This document shows, piece after piece, positions 31,598 through 39,632 of a stretch of DNA of 43,246 nucleotides. Below the pieces are notes generated by a model, which was not told where the DNA came from, searched no databases, and saw nothing but the letters and a program-made list of their open reading frames with translations. Position numbers and translations under genes: made by a program. Origin of the DNA: a virus. The stretch lies in IMG/VR virus record IMGVR_UViG_3300031566_000112, positions 1-43,246 of that record. One strand, 5' to 3'. The first letter of the stretch is position 1. Each line of letters starts with the position of its first letter.

Positions 31598-33156
31598 CGG
31601 CACGGGCAACAACAATGGCCGAATTCCGGAGAAAGTCGGATTCGGAAAAACGCTCCCTGATGATCATGACAGCAAAAGACGCGGCGACGTCTCTTGTGAC
31701 AAGATATTTTTACTTTTCTGATATTGGCGGTGAGTTGTCAGGGCTATACTGGCACCCGATGATTGAGGCAATCCCAAATCTTTCGTACAATTCGCGCGAA
31801 ATCGGAGGGACCGCAACGCCATCTTGGAGTGACGCCAAACTTCGAAATGAGGATGGATATGACATAAGCCATGACCGGACCGGAATCTACATGGAGGACC
31901 TCGGAATAACATGGATAATTCAGGACCAGCCGGTATACTGCTATTTTGGAGGGGACGATCTCCCGTTTTCAGAGTATGCCCAGGTTTTCGGCGGGACATG
32001 CCAGGGGATAAAACGCGAGGATTCGGGGATCACGCTTGACCTCGCCGGCCTTGAAAATCAGATCAGAAGAAAAACAGTCGGCGCAAACAAGATCACGACA
32101 GCGGCTTACCCGAACTGTGGAACAAACGTCGGGAAATCAAAGCCGGTATGCATCGGGTATTGTCCGAACATCGAACCCGTTCTTGTGGACACCGTCAATT
32201 TTCGGTACATGTTCCATGAATCTGCCGGGTATGGCTTTTTTTTTGTGTATCAAGACGGGGTGACGCTGACAACCCCGGCACAGTATACAAACAACGGGGA
32301 CGGGACATTTACGCTTGTAGCCGCTCCGACAGGCCGGATAACCTGTTTCGTCGCAGGGCCGTACTACAACGCGACCGGTTTTGGGTCCGTCTTATCCGGG
32401 GTGTTGCAGACATGGGGCGGAATACTCCCCGCACAGATTGACGCGGCGGCGATCACCGCAGCAGATGCGGCGCTTCCGTTCCAGGTCGGCACATACGTCC
32501 AAAAAGAAACGCCGGTATCGGACGTAATATCACAGCTTGCCGATGGCGTGCCGGCATGGTGGGGATTCCAAAAAAACGGGATTTTTTCGATGCGTGAGGT
32601 TTCGGAACCGTCAACCCAGTCGACAGACTGGAAAATATCTTCCGTTGTGTCTTCTGAAATTCCGATTGCGTTTCTTGACGGGACACTTACGATTGGCCAG
32701 GCTTCGTCACCCACGTACCGCGTCACCGTGAACTACTACAAAAACGACGCGACGACAACGACGGAGCGGTTGAACGCCGCCCTCACAGAGGCGCAAAAGT
32801 TGTCGTTCACGCTACCTTACAGGCTTGACTACTATCAGGATACGGCCACACTAACCCAGTATCCGTACGCCAGGCAGGAAACGAAAATTCTGAATACCAT
32901 CCTTTCGGCGCAGGCGGTTTCAGCAGCCACAAAATGGGTGAATCTGCTTAAGGTTCCGCGCCGGCTTGTAAGGCTCACTGTCAAGACAATGGAACTTCGG
33001 TATGAGATCGGTGATATTGTCGAGGTCACATACCAAACCGAACTCAAAGACGGGTCTCCGTGGTATCGGCACGGGCTGAACGCCACAAAATTGATGATCA
33101 CTTCAATCAAGGAAAACTATTCGGCGGCTACAATCACGCTGGAATTGTGGGGATGA
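31594..33156 (+). CDS. tail tip / hub-like protein (520 aa)
   Basis: Beta-rich protein directly after the tape measure and endolysin, where tail hub proteins are found. It has an internal GKSKPVCIGYCPNIEPVLVD turn and a C-terminal LRYEIGDIVEVTYQTE..LNATKLMITSIKENY segment typical of tail-tip assembly proteins. The ATG at 31594 overlaps the endolysin stop (ATGA); in-frame ATGs downstream are alternatives. Exact family uncertain. Confidence 0.55.
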   Translation: MTARATTMAEFRRKSDSEKRSLMIMTAKDAATSLVTRYFYFSDIGGELSGLYWHPMIEAIPNLSYNSREIGGTATPSWSDAKLRNEDGYDISHDRTGIYMEDLGITWIIQDQPVYCYFGGDDLPFSEYAQVFGGTCQGIKREDSGITLDLAGLENQIRRKTVGANKITTAAYPNCGTNVGKSKPVCIGYCPNIEPVLVDTVNFRYMFHESAGYGFFFVYQDGVTLTTPAQYTNNGDGTFTLVAAPTGRITCFVAGPYYNATGFGSVLSGVLQTWGGILPAQIDAAAITAADAALPFQVGTYVQKETPVSDVISQLADGVPAWWGFQKNGIFSMREVSEPSTQSTDWKISSVVSSEIPIAFLDGTLTIGQASSPTYRVTVNYYKNDATTTTERLNAALTEAQKLSFTLPYRLDYYQDTATLTQYPYARQETKILNTILSAQAVSAATKWVNLLKVPRRLVRLTVKTMELRYEIGDIVEVTYQTELKDGSPWYRHGLNATKLMITSIKENYSAATITLELWG

Positions 33157-33157
33157 T

Positions 33158-34033
33158 ATGACGGATTGCGCGAATTTTGAAAACATTGTTTTCTGGCATG
33201 ATCAGGCGAGCATAAACAGTTTCACGTTAACTTCATCGACCTCCGCAGTCAACCACCCGGTTACGGAAATTCAAAACCAGTCGGTGAAATTGACATGGCG
33301 AAGCACGACAAGCGCGTTGTCTTATGTCGAAGGGAATGGCGGCGCGGCGTTCCTTGGATCAACAAAAAAAGCCGGATTCGTTTTTGTAAACCACAATTTC
33401 GATACCGGGACAAATATTCGTGTTGAATTGTGGAACGGAGCCGCAAAGATATTTGACGACTTGTTTGACGGGAGACTGTTTGCTCCGACAAGTGTCGCAG
33501 AGGTGCCCCCATATCAAAACCGCGTCTTGTACATAGATCAGGATTTCCCGTTTGTAACACGGTGGAGATGCTCATTTTCTGGAAGCGCGGCGACACATTA
33601 CGAAGTGGGCATGATGTTTTGCGGCACCGCATTCCAGCCGACAAACGCCGCGCTTGATGACGGAATCGAAATTATACCTGTAGATAATTCGAAAGTACAA
33701 TTATCAAAGGGAAAGGATCAATTTATTGACGTGGACCCAAAATCACGCGGGCTGTCGATATCGATGAACAGGATAGAGGACCTGAACCTGTTGGAGGCTA
33801 ATCCGAATAACAATTTTTCAGAATGGGCAAGGCTGATTTTCAACACCGGATCGCGTAATGCCGTTTTTGTTGACCCGTTCCCAAGGACCGAATTAATGAT
33901 ACCGGGAATAAACTATAGACTTATTAACGCAATATCTCAGATGTACGGATCTCTTTTTGCAAACGGCGGGATCAGGCCGACGAGCATCAACACGGCGATT
34001 GTTCCGACATTCAAACTTGTTGAGGCACTATGA
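33158..34033 (+). CDS. tail protein (291 aa)
   Basis: Strand-rich protein with a final segment like minor tail proteins (NFSEWARLIFNTGSRNAVFVDPFPRTE). It lies last in the tail cluster, so a distal tip or receptor-side part is likely. No lectin or enzyme motif seen. Its stop overlaps a 29-residue ORF. Confidence 0.5.
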   Translation: MTDCANFENIVFWHDQASINSFTLTSSTSAVNHPVTEIQNQSVKLTWRSTTSALSYVEGNGGAAFLGSTKKAGFVFVNHNFDTGTNIRVELWNGAAKIFDDLFDGRLFAPTSVAEVPPYQNRVLYIDQDFPFVTRWRCSFSGSAATHYEVGMMFCGTAFQPTNAALDDGIEIIPVDNSKVQLSKGKDQFIDVDPKSRGLSISMNRIEDLNLLEANPNNNFSEWARLIFNTGSRNAVFVDPFPRTELMIPGINYRLINAISQMYGSLFANGGIRPTSINTAIVPTFKLVEAL

Positions 34034-34119
34034 AAGTCAAAACAAACATAAAATCCGGGACGGCTGTCGAAAGCGTGCTGATTGATTTGGCGCGGGCGGT
34101 TTTGTGCGGGGCGAAATAA
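34030..34119 (+). CDS. 29-residue ORF at end of late operon
   Basis: ATG lies in the previous stop (ATGA). Encodes a basic start (MKVKTNIKSG) and a hydrophobic middle (VESVLIDLARAVL). The stop lies within a hairpin at 34107-34127. Could be a small real protein coupled to the tail gene; function unknown. Confidence 0.4.
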   Translation: MKVKTNIKSGTAVESVLIDLARAVLCGAK

Positions 34120-34127
34120 TCGCCCCG
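34107..34127. repeat. 8-bp hairpin between convergent operons
   Basis: CGGGGCGA pairs with TCGCCCCG around AATAA. Rightward and leftward operons converge here. No T-run follows on either strand, so intrinsic termination would be weak. Confidence 0.5.
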
Positions 34128-34132
34128 GGATG

Positions 34133-34453
34133 TTAAATGAGTTCCACAAAGCCCTTTTCGAATTCGACAACCCCGTTGTCCTCAACTTTGACGGTCTGAT
34201 TTTCAACATCAATCGTGACTATCCGCAATTCATCCCCATGCGGGCCACGACCAGATATCCCGTATCCAGTATATGGGCGGCAGCAGCCACGGGTCATTTC
34301 GTCGAAAATAATTCTTGCGAGATACTCCGCATCGTTCCAACGCTGTTTATGTGCCAATGCTTTTTTGATCGTTTTTGTCAGTTCGCTCGCCCCATAGTGC
34401 GTGTACAGCCAAACTTTTTCGTCTTTAATGTGTACCGATCCCCGGTCTCCCAT
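34133..34453 (-). CDS. conserved phage hypothetical (106 aa)
   Basis: Starts MGDRGSVHIKDEKVWLYTHYGA, a pattern I associate with a widespread phage family of unknown function, followed by RWNDAEYLARIIFDEM and GYGIS. AAAAGGAGG lies before the ATG, a strong site. The gene overlaps the end of the HTH gene by 76 bases. Confidence 0.6.
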   Translation of the reverse strand: MGDRGSVHIKDEKVWLYTHYGASELTKTIKKALAHKQRWNDAEYLARIIFDEMTRGCCRPYTGYGISGRGPHGDELRIVTIDVENQTVKVEDNGVVEFEKGFVELI

Positions 34454-34875
34454 TTTTCAATTCCTCCTTTTCCTGTTCGATTATGAAAACGATGGGCAAT
34501 GTGCCGTCGTCCATTTTTTAAATCCTCTTTCTCCTGCTCAATCATTGCCGCGAAAAGAAGATGGCACCCGGCCAAGTCCATCATAAAATCGTCTTCGTCA
34601 AGCCTGGCCCGTTTGAACTCTTTGCATGACCGGCACGGCATTTTTTCACCGTTTGACAATGCGCAATCCATGAGACACCCACCGTAGCGCTCGCAGTCCC
34701 ACCGCCTGTCTTTGTATTCGTCGGCCTTTAACATGGCCACAAATTGAACCTCCCCCCATTGGTAGTATTTTTCCTTGCCGATCTTTTTGACGTGCTCCAA
34801 AGTTTTGATGCGATTGTACATTGTCCGCATCGAAATACCTATTATCTTGGCCGCTTTGCGCGCTGTTATGAGCAT
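34378..34875 (-). CDS. HTH protein (excisionase/MerR-like head)
   Basis: The first 60 residues read LITARKAAKIIGISMRTMYN then KIGKEKYYQWGEV, the pattern of DNA-binding HTH heads in excisionase-type and packaging-type proteins. The rest has Cys residues (CERYGGCLMDCAL, CRSCKEF) suggesting a metal site and a helical tail. It overlaps the next gene by 76 bases, so its 3' end may be extended. A regulator of the leftward early module is likely. Confidence 0.55.
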   Translation of the reverse strand: MLITARKAAKIIGISMRTMYNRIKTLEHVKKIGKEKYYQWGEVQFVAMLKADEYKDRRWDCERYGGCLMDCALSNGEKMPCRSCKEFKRARLDEDDFMMDLAGCHLLFAAMIEQEKEDLKNGRRHIAHRFHNRTGKGGIEKWETGDRYTLKTKKFGCTRTMGRAN

Positions 34876-34886
34876 TCATGTCCTCT

Positions 34887-35084
34887 TTATTGACTTTCTG
34901 TCTGAGGAATCTCTCCGACAAAAACCACAGCAGGGCCAAATCTTACGAGCGTATGTCTGAGGAATCTCTCCGACAAAAACCACAGCAGGGCCAAATCATC
35001 GTAACCCATTGACATCAATTCATTTATTCTTTGTCTTTCCCATCCGTCAGATTTTTTGTTTCCTGGCAATCTAATATCTTTCAT
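34887..35084 (-). CDS. small hypothetical protein (65 aa), carries tandem duplication
   Basis: AAGGTG precedes the ATG, which overlaps the preceding stop. Unrecognised. The C-terminal half is altered by a 44-base direct repeat with a 55-base period (34899-34997): after the first LALLWFLSERFLR the second repeat is read in another frame. Ends 12 bases before the HTH gene start. Confidence 0.45.
   Translation of the reverse strand: MKDIRLPGNKKSDGWERQRINELMSMGYDDLALLWFLSERFLRHTLVRFGPAVVFVGEIPQTESQ
34899..34997. repeat. 44-bp tandem direct repeat
   Basis: 34899-34942 and 34954-34997 are identical over 44 bases with a 55-base period. The insertion is not a multiple of three, so it shifts the reading frame of the overlying gene. 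Confidence 0.95.
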
Positions 35085-35413
35085 ATTTCACCTTTTTCGC
35101 ACCATATCGGGCGCGGAGTCATATTTTCAATCCTTCGTTTCAGCCTGTGCCATGCTGTTGGCCAATTTTTTTTCGTTTCTTGGCGAACCCACCCCTTCAT
35201 GTCGTCCTCGATGTCAGGGATCATGTCTATCATGGCTTTGAGTTCGGCCATCATGTTTTTGTCGGCAACAGGGGGCTTATCACCGATCTTGCGCCGGACA
35301 CGTATAATTTTGTTTTCTTCCCAGTAAAAACACACCGCCATGATCCTGTCCGGCATGTTTTTTGCCGTCGCTTCGATTTGCGAAAAATGCCCGCAATTAT
35401 CGCAAAAATGCAT
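35081..35413 (-). CDS. Cys-containing hypothetical protein (110 aa)
   Basis: Start at 35413 overlaps the preceding stop (TGATG). It begins MHFCDNCGHFSQIEA, a CxxC knuckle, then a charged helical body. No family recognised. An ATG at 35428 would add five residues. Confidence 0.5.
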   Translation of the reverse strand: MHFCDNCGHFSQIEATAKNMPDRIMAVCFYWEENKIIRVRRKIGDKPPVADKNMMAELKAMIDMIPDIEDDMKGWVRQETKKNWPTAWHRLKRRIENMTPRPIWCEKGEI

Positions 35414-35778
35414 CAGGAATCCATCCATTCGGATTCTATGATTTCACAAAGCCTTTTGCGAGCTTCAGGGTGTATTTTCGCGATACAGTCTTCATTGACA
35501 CCACCATTTTCGAAAACGAAATCCGAAATATCGCACCAAATATTCCCGCTGTGCCAGTCGTCAAACATGATATCACGAACAGACACGCACGAAAGGCACG
35601 TTTTGAATGTCGACCAAGTTCCCCACCATTTTCCCCGGATGCGCTCGAACGCCTCGCCGGGAAATATTTTTTCTTTGCATTCGCAGCAAGTGTTTACCGA
35701 CTTCGCCGTCACGTTTTTTTGAGTGTACTCTTCCGCTTCGTTGTCGTTGCACACGCTTATTTTGCATGAGCATTCCAT
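35413..35778 (-). CDS. zinc-binding-like phage protein (121 aa)
   Basis: Starts MECSCKISVC with GGGGGA upstream. Blocks CCECKEKIFPGEAFERIRGKW and FKTCLSCVSVRD form Cys pairs and a W, as in a common phage family with a small zinc fold. Role unknown. Downstream in the leftward early module. Confidence 0.6.
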   Translation of the reverse strand: MECSCKISVCNDNEAEEYTQKNVTAKSVNTCCECKEKIFPGEAFERIRGKWWGTWSTFKTCLSCVSVRDIMFDDWHSGNIWCDISDFVFENGGVNEDCIAKIHPEARKRLCEIIESEWMDS

Positions 35779-35780
35779 TT

Positions 35781-35990
35781 TCAATCCCCCATTACCGGCT
35801 CGATCCTGTTGATCACATCGGCGACTTTCCGCATCTCTCGCCACGCCTTTTTCATCGCCAGAAATTGCCGAAACTGATCGGAAACCATGCCGGCAATATC
35901 GGCTTCTGGCATGCGCGAAATCGTATCATATGGCTGCCCGTGCATGTCAGCAAGGCCGCTGATGACGGCGTATTTTATCAGATTGTTCAT
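35781..35990 (-). CDS. small hypothetical protein (69 aa)
   Basis: Helical, with no recognised domain. ATG overlaps the preceding gene stop (ATGA). Member of a run of small overlapping genes. Confidence 0.5.
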   Translation of the reverse strand: MNNLIKYAVISGLADMHGQPYDTISRMPEADIAGMVSDQFRQFLAMKKAWREMRKVADVINRIEPVMGD

Positions 35991-36217
35991 GGCGCGCCAC
36001 CTTCTGATTCAATATTTATGAAATCGACCTCAAAATCCATGTCAGCGCTGTAACGTAAAGCATTATCGCTTCCGTGATATACCCTGAGTCCGTCTTTTTT
36101 TTTCATCACAGAAATATGACCGCCCTCTCCGGAAAATAGCCATAAAGTGCTCGGCCAACGCTTTGAGAGACGCTTTAGCGCATTGATTGCATTGCGCTCT
36201 TCTTTTGTAAGATCCAT
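35987..36217 (-). CDS. small hypothetical protein (76 aa)
   Basis: Start placed at 36217 (MDLTKEERNAINALKRLSK). Has KRWPSTLWLFSGEGG, a pattern I recall from phage proteins of unknown function. No certain ribosome site is visible, so start is tentative. Confidence 0.5.
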   Translation of the reverse strand: MDLTKEERNAINALKRLSKRWPSTLWLFSGEGGHISVMKKKDGLRVYHGSDNALRYSADMDFEVDFINIESEGGAP

Positions 36218-36219
36218 TT

Positions 36220-36294
36220 TTACACCCAAAACGCCCACAAGAACAAGAACGGCGTTGACATTATCAAAATCGAAAGTAGGAATGTTCTAATCAT
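36220..36294 (-). CDS. 24-residue membrane peptide
   Basis: ATG overlaps the preceding stop (ATGA). The peptide is almost wholly hydrophobic after MIRT (FLLSILIMSTPFLFLWAFWV), a single membrane helix, and ends one base before the next gene start region. Tight coupling on both sides supports expression, but chance cannot be excluded. Confidence 0.4.
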   Translation of the reverse strand: MIRTFLLSILIMSTPFLFLWAFWV

Positions 36295-36494
36295 GTCCAC
36301 ATATCATTGTAAATTCTCATTAGTTTTGCGTATCTCAAATCATATAATTCCGACCTGATGAATCTTTCAAGATGAGCGTTGAATTCTCCGACATGATAGC
36401 CTTCTCGAAACGCCCACCCGACATCTTCGCACGAAAACGACAGAGCAAAACATTTCATAAGTTCGTCAAACGCTTCCGATTTTGTCATATCCAT
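36291..36494 (-). CDS. small hypothetical protein (67 aa)
   Basis: GAGG lies close before the ATG. Helical, Cys and aromatic residues, no recognised family. Stop overlaps the 24-residue peptide start. Confidence 0.5.
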   Translation of the reverse strand: MDMTKSEAFDELMKCFALSFSCEDVGWAFREGYHVGEFNAHLERFIRSELYDLRYAKLMRIYNDMWT

Positions 36495-36626
36495 ATCCTC
36501 ACTTCGGTTGTCTCTAAAAAACAGTCAAATGTGCGAGACAAATGATTTTGCGCTTAACCTGTTAACGTCCAATCCGTTTGATTCTCAAAAATATCAGAAT
36601 GTGGCGAGCAAAGAGATTTGAGGTTG

Positions 36627-37625
36627 TCATATCCATATCCTAACTTGTTTCGGTTCCAGCCGTCCGACCGGCAACCGTCCCGATTTTTCCCATTCGTGAT
36701 ATGCCATGCTGACACGCTGATACTCTTCCCGGCATTTTTCAAGATCGCGGTCGTCCACCTGTTTGATTGTGGCCGTCGCCGGTTTTCCCTTTTCAGGTCC
36801 GATCCCGACGACAAAAAGCATGGGTAATGCGCCAAGATTGGTTCCGTTCCATATGTCGACTTGACCGAAGCTGTATTTTCCCGAAACACCCTCCTGATAG
36901 TGCGCCCCCTGAAGCCAGTATTTCGATCTCATCATGCGCATGGCATTGTCATGAGTTGCGGAATATTTGATATCCATGAGGATCGCGCATCCGGAGGCCA
37001 AAAGAAGATTGTCGCACAATGCCTTCTTTTTTATCCGCCACAATTCACTTCTTTTCCGAATTTCGCGCTCCCAATATATCGGCTCCTGCCATAGGCATCG
37101 TTCCCAGACGTATCCGACTTTTTCTGCGAACGGATACCAGTCGGGCAGCTGGAGATCGGCCATTTTTTCCGACAACTCTTTCAGGATTTTATAGTCAGTC
37201 TGGGACATTGGCATCTTCCCCGGCGCGGCCAGGCATTCGTCAATATAGGCATGACGTTTTTTGTAGGTCGCATTCCGTTTTTGATCACCGTTTTTGTCCG
37301 GATTGTTCAGCACAATCAGACTTTTCAATTTTTCTTCGTGTTCCGTAACGTCGCGATTCGCGATAATTCTCCCGATTTCATCGGGCGGTTCGTTGTCCTG
37401 TTCGCTGATGAAAAACCTGTCAAAAAACGTCCGCGTGTCGTGTGTCAGATCAAAACACATGGCTTCGAGAGCATTTCCGCGTTCGAAAGCAAATTGCCAC
37501 CTTTCACCGGATTTTTCGAGGCGCTCATTTTCGAGCACGTTGTCTGGGGAATAGTCCCCTGCGTTTCGAAAATCTGACAACTTGCCCGACGACTGGCCGG
37601 GCATTGTGAAATATTCATTTTGCAT
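36627..37625 (-). CDS. PDDEXK exonuclease, RecE/DUF3799-like
   Basis: The 332-residue protein begins NEYFTMPGQSSGKLSDFRNAG, matching the N-terminus of RecE/DUF3799-like nucleases, then FERGNALEAMCFD (G-x-A-x-E helix). The core has LCDNLLLASGCAILMDIKYS (D then D-I-K, where many have E-x-K) and RSKYWLQGAHYQEGV (Q-x-x-x-Y helix). Such 5'-3' exonucleases make 3' single strands for recombination with an annealing protein. The D in place of E is a conservative change. I chose ATG 37625; a TTG at 37664 is in frame. It lies with an annealing-protein candidate. Confidence 0.7.
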   Translation of the reverse strand: MQNEYFTMPGQSSGKLSDFRNAGDYSPDNVLENERLEKSGERWQFAFERGNALEAMCFDLTHDTRTFFDRFFISEQDNEPPDEIGRIIANRDVTEHEEKLKSLIVLNNPDKNGDQKRNATYKKRHAYIDECLAAPGKMPMSQTDYKILKELSEKMADLQLPDWYPFAEKVGYVWERCLWQEPIYWEREIRKRSELWRIKKKALCDNLLLASGCAILMDIKYSATHDNAMRMMRSKYWLQGAHYQEGVSGKYSFGQVDIWNGTNLGALPMLFVVGIGPEKGKPATATIKQVDDRDLEKCREEYQRVSMAYHEWEKSGRLPVGRLEPKQVRIWI

Positions 37626-37664
37626 CGCGCCACCACGACACGACTTTTTTTGCTGCGTCGTCAA

Positions 37665-38021
37665 TCATGTTAACCTCGCGTCATCGAGTTCCATTTGTAA
37701 TTCCGCGTTCGTCATTGCACGCTCATCGACCACATCGAACGTGTCCTGCCTGACAGTCAGAACGACTTTCTTGTCGTAATCATAGACTATCTCGCACTCT
37801 ATGGAGCGCATTTCATACCCGGACCGAATGCAGCGCGCACATATGCTACGCTGATTTTCGGCGATCTGTGCGCGCTCCTTGTATGTCGCCATGGCCTCTT
37901 TTTTCTCATCTTCGATGAGTTCGGAGTCCTCTTCTGCCTGCGCCATAAGTTCGGCTTTGGCTTTTAGTTCATCGTCTGACAATATGTGCTTCAGACTTCT
38001 TGTTTCATATCTTTTTTTCAT
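37665..38021 (-). CDS. recombination-linked phage protein (118 aa)
   Basis: GAGGAGG lies before the ATG. The sequence (KRYETRSLKHILSDDELKAKAELMAQAEE and later RSIECEIVYDYDKKVVLTVRQDT..MTNAELQ) matches a family often next to phage exonuclease and annealing genes. Helical first half, beta second half. Function unknown; the context is recombination. Confidence 0.6.
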   Translation of the reverse strand: MKKRYETRSLKHILSDDELKAKAELMAQAEEDSELIEDEKKEAMATYKERAQIAENQRSICARCIRSGYEMRSIECEIVYDYDKKVVLTVRQDTFDVVDERAMTNAELQMELDDARLT

Positions 38022-38070
38022 GTCCACCTCCTCAGTTTTGGCATTTCCTTCCGTTTTCGGATTCGCGACA

Positions 38071-38298
38071 TCACTTCCGAACGTTTTTTGTTTTTGCAGG
38101 CGCAGGGACAAGCCCATTATCGGTCCCAATTGCCTGCCCGAGTTTTTCCGAGGGCCATTGTCTCCAGTTTTTCATTATTGATTTTTTGCGCTGCCTGTTT
38201 TTTATTGCGGATGACGATTCGCTTTCTTTCAATGCCGTAAGCCCGATCAGACTGCCTACCGGCCTTCCGAAATATCTGTTTTGTATTCGTGTTCTCAT
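38071..38298 (-). CDS. small basic protein (75 aa)
   Basis: ATG overlaps the stop of the annealing-protein candidate (ATGA). Very basic (RQRKKSIMKNW), no family recognised. Probably co-translated with the preceding gene. Confidence 0.5.
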   Translation of the reverse strand: MRTRIQNRYFGRPVGSLIGLTALKESESSSAIKNRQRKKSIMKNWRQWPSEKLGQAIGTDNGLVPAPAKTKNVRK

Positions 38299-39485
38299 TT
38301 TGGCAATATCCTTCCCGGCCAATCAAGGCCAGCCCATTCAAAATATACGCTCCATTTTTCGCGGGAAGTTGACGCAGTTTCGATTCCAAGTCGTTTTTTT
38401 GCGGCTTCCGTCCCCTGAACGTCTGTGGCAAGCATGGCATTCGGAGCTTTTATTGCCCGAAAGCATTTTTGCTCGCATTTGTTTTTGATGAAATGAAATT
38501 CGTTGTGGCGCATCGGGTCCGGGTCATTACAGTGGCTCGGTTCGTCAAAGCTGAATGCCGGACATGAATCTTTCCCTGCATCGCAGATGATCGGGATCAA
38601 AAAATCTTTTTCAGGATCGGCAGTCGCTTTTTCTTTCAGTTCGGTCTTGGGATGATCGGGATCGAATTCAAGTTTTTTGGGGATCGGCTCATAGATCGGC
38701 TCGATCGGCTCATGAATCGGTTCGAGTCCTTTTTCAGTGCGTTCTTCGCTCACAGTGACAATTTCGGAAACCGGCGTTGCCGCAACACCCTCAAAATCAC
38801 CGCTTTCGTGAACGTCAGAACCTGAAATCCTTGAAAGAACACGCCCAAACAATTTTGACAGCGCTTTTCCGATTACGCCGTCGTCACCCATACCTTTGTT
38901 GACCTTGATTTTGAATACAAGCGTATCGTCCGGGCCATCGCCTATCGAATTCGGCTCCCCGTTCAGCTTCCACGACGCCCAGCAGTGGACAACGGCAACG
39001 CACACGTTTTCGAGTCCGTTGTATCCCATGCGATCTTCGAAAATGAACTGTGCCGGCGACGTTCGGTATTTGAAATCCGTTACTCCAGGGTATTCATAAA
39101 TCATCCTGAATTTGTGGGCCTTGCCGGAATAGAAACGACCGGCAATGATGTTGAACTCCCCGCCTGTAAGCCTGGCACCGGCGATCGTTGCATGAACACA
39201 AGCGTTCCGAATTGTTGGCCAAGGGTATGCAGCTTGCGAGTTTGCCTTGTCGGTAACGAACCCGAGCGGATTGTCACACAGTTCGAGTATCATGTTTTTG
39301 ACTTCCTGGATTTCGAAAATTTCCCCAAGTTGCCGGATTGCCTTCGACACATGAAAGGCTCTCGAAAGATTTTCGATTTCAGGTGGCATTCCGGATATTA
39401 TCTCCGTGATTTCCTTGTTTTTCGAAACTATCAGATCGTTCAATTTTTTTCTCCGTTCGTTATTAATGTCAATTTCTCCCAACAT
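38295..39485 (-). CDS. RecT-like single-strand annealing candidate with C-terminal extension
   Basis: The 396-residue protein has, near residues 90-215, TIRNACVHATIAGARLTGGEFNIIAG followed by RFYSGKAHKF and later KINKGMGD/KALSKLFGRVLSRISG, a layout I read as RecT-like annealing. The neighbouring PDDEXK exonuclease supports this. After residue 230 comes a linker with repeated EPI words (EPIHEPIEPIYEPIPKK) and a Cys-rich C-terminus (DSCPAF, CNDPDP, NKCEQKCFRA). A TTG with a GGAGA site inside (near residue 15) is an alternative start. Other fold assignments remain possible. Confidence 0.5.
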   Translation of the reverse strand: MLGEIDINNERRKKLNDLIVSKNKEITEIISGMPPEIENLSRAFHVSKAIRQLGEIFEIQEVKNMILELCDNPLGFVTDKANSQAAYPWPTIRNACVHATIAGARLTGGEFNIIAGRFYSGKAHKFRMIYEYPGVTDFKYRTSPAQFIFEDRMGYNGLENVCVAVVHCWASWKLNGEPNSIGDGPDDTLVFKIKVNKGMGDDGVIGKALSKLFGRVLSRISGSDVHESGDFEGVAATPVSEIVTVSEERTEKGLEPIHEPIEPIYEPIPKKLEFDPDHPKTELKEKATADPEKDFLIPIICDAGKDSCPAFSFDEPSHCNDPDPMRHNEFHFIKNKCEQKCFRAIKAPNAMLATDVQGTEAAKKRLGIETASTSREKWSVYFEWAGLDWPGRILPK

Positions 39486-39621
39486 ACGGGAGGATCACGG
39501 CCCGCGCCACGAATCCAGCAGTTGTTGTTTTGATTTCGCCGACCTGGTTGATTCCGAAAAACAGGCCCCACATCTTTGAAAAATCTTCGTTAGCGTTTTT
39601 TGAGAATCTCCAGCCGGTCAT
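39469..39621 (-). CDS. small protein (50 aa) overlapping the annealing gene
   Basis: ATG at 39621 opens 50 codons (MTGWRFSKNANEDFSKMWGL ... ) overlapping the start of the annealing gene by 17 bases. Its middle FFGINQVGEIKTTTAGFVARAVI is well formed. The ribosome site is weak. Probably a real small protein of the recombination cluster. Confidence 0.4.
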   Translation of the reverse strand: MTGWRFSKNANEDFSKMWGLFFGINQVGEIKTTTAGFVARAVILPYVGRN

Positions 39622-39632
39622 TTGGAATAGAG

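Noticed and set aside
34646-34939. Minus-strand 97-codon ORF
   Set aside because: It lies out of frame over the HTH gene and starts inside the tandem repeat; the HTH gene has a recognised domain.
36554-36889. Minus-strand 111-codon ORF and a 24-codon ORF at 36562-36636
   Set aside because: Mostly a shadow of the exonuclease gene; the short part has a weak start and no recognisable content.
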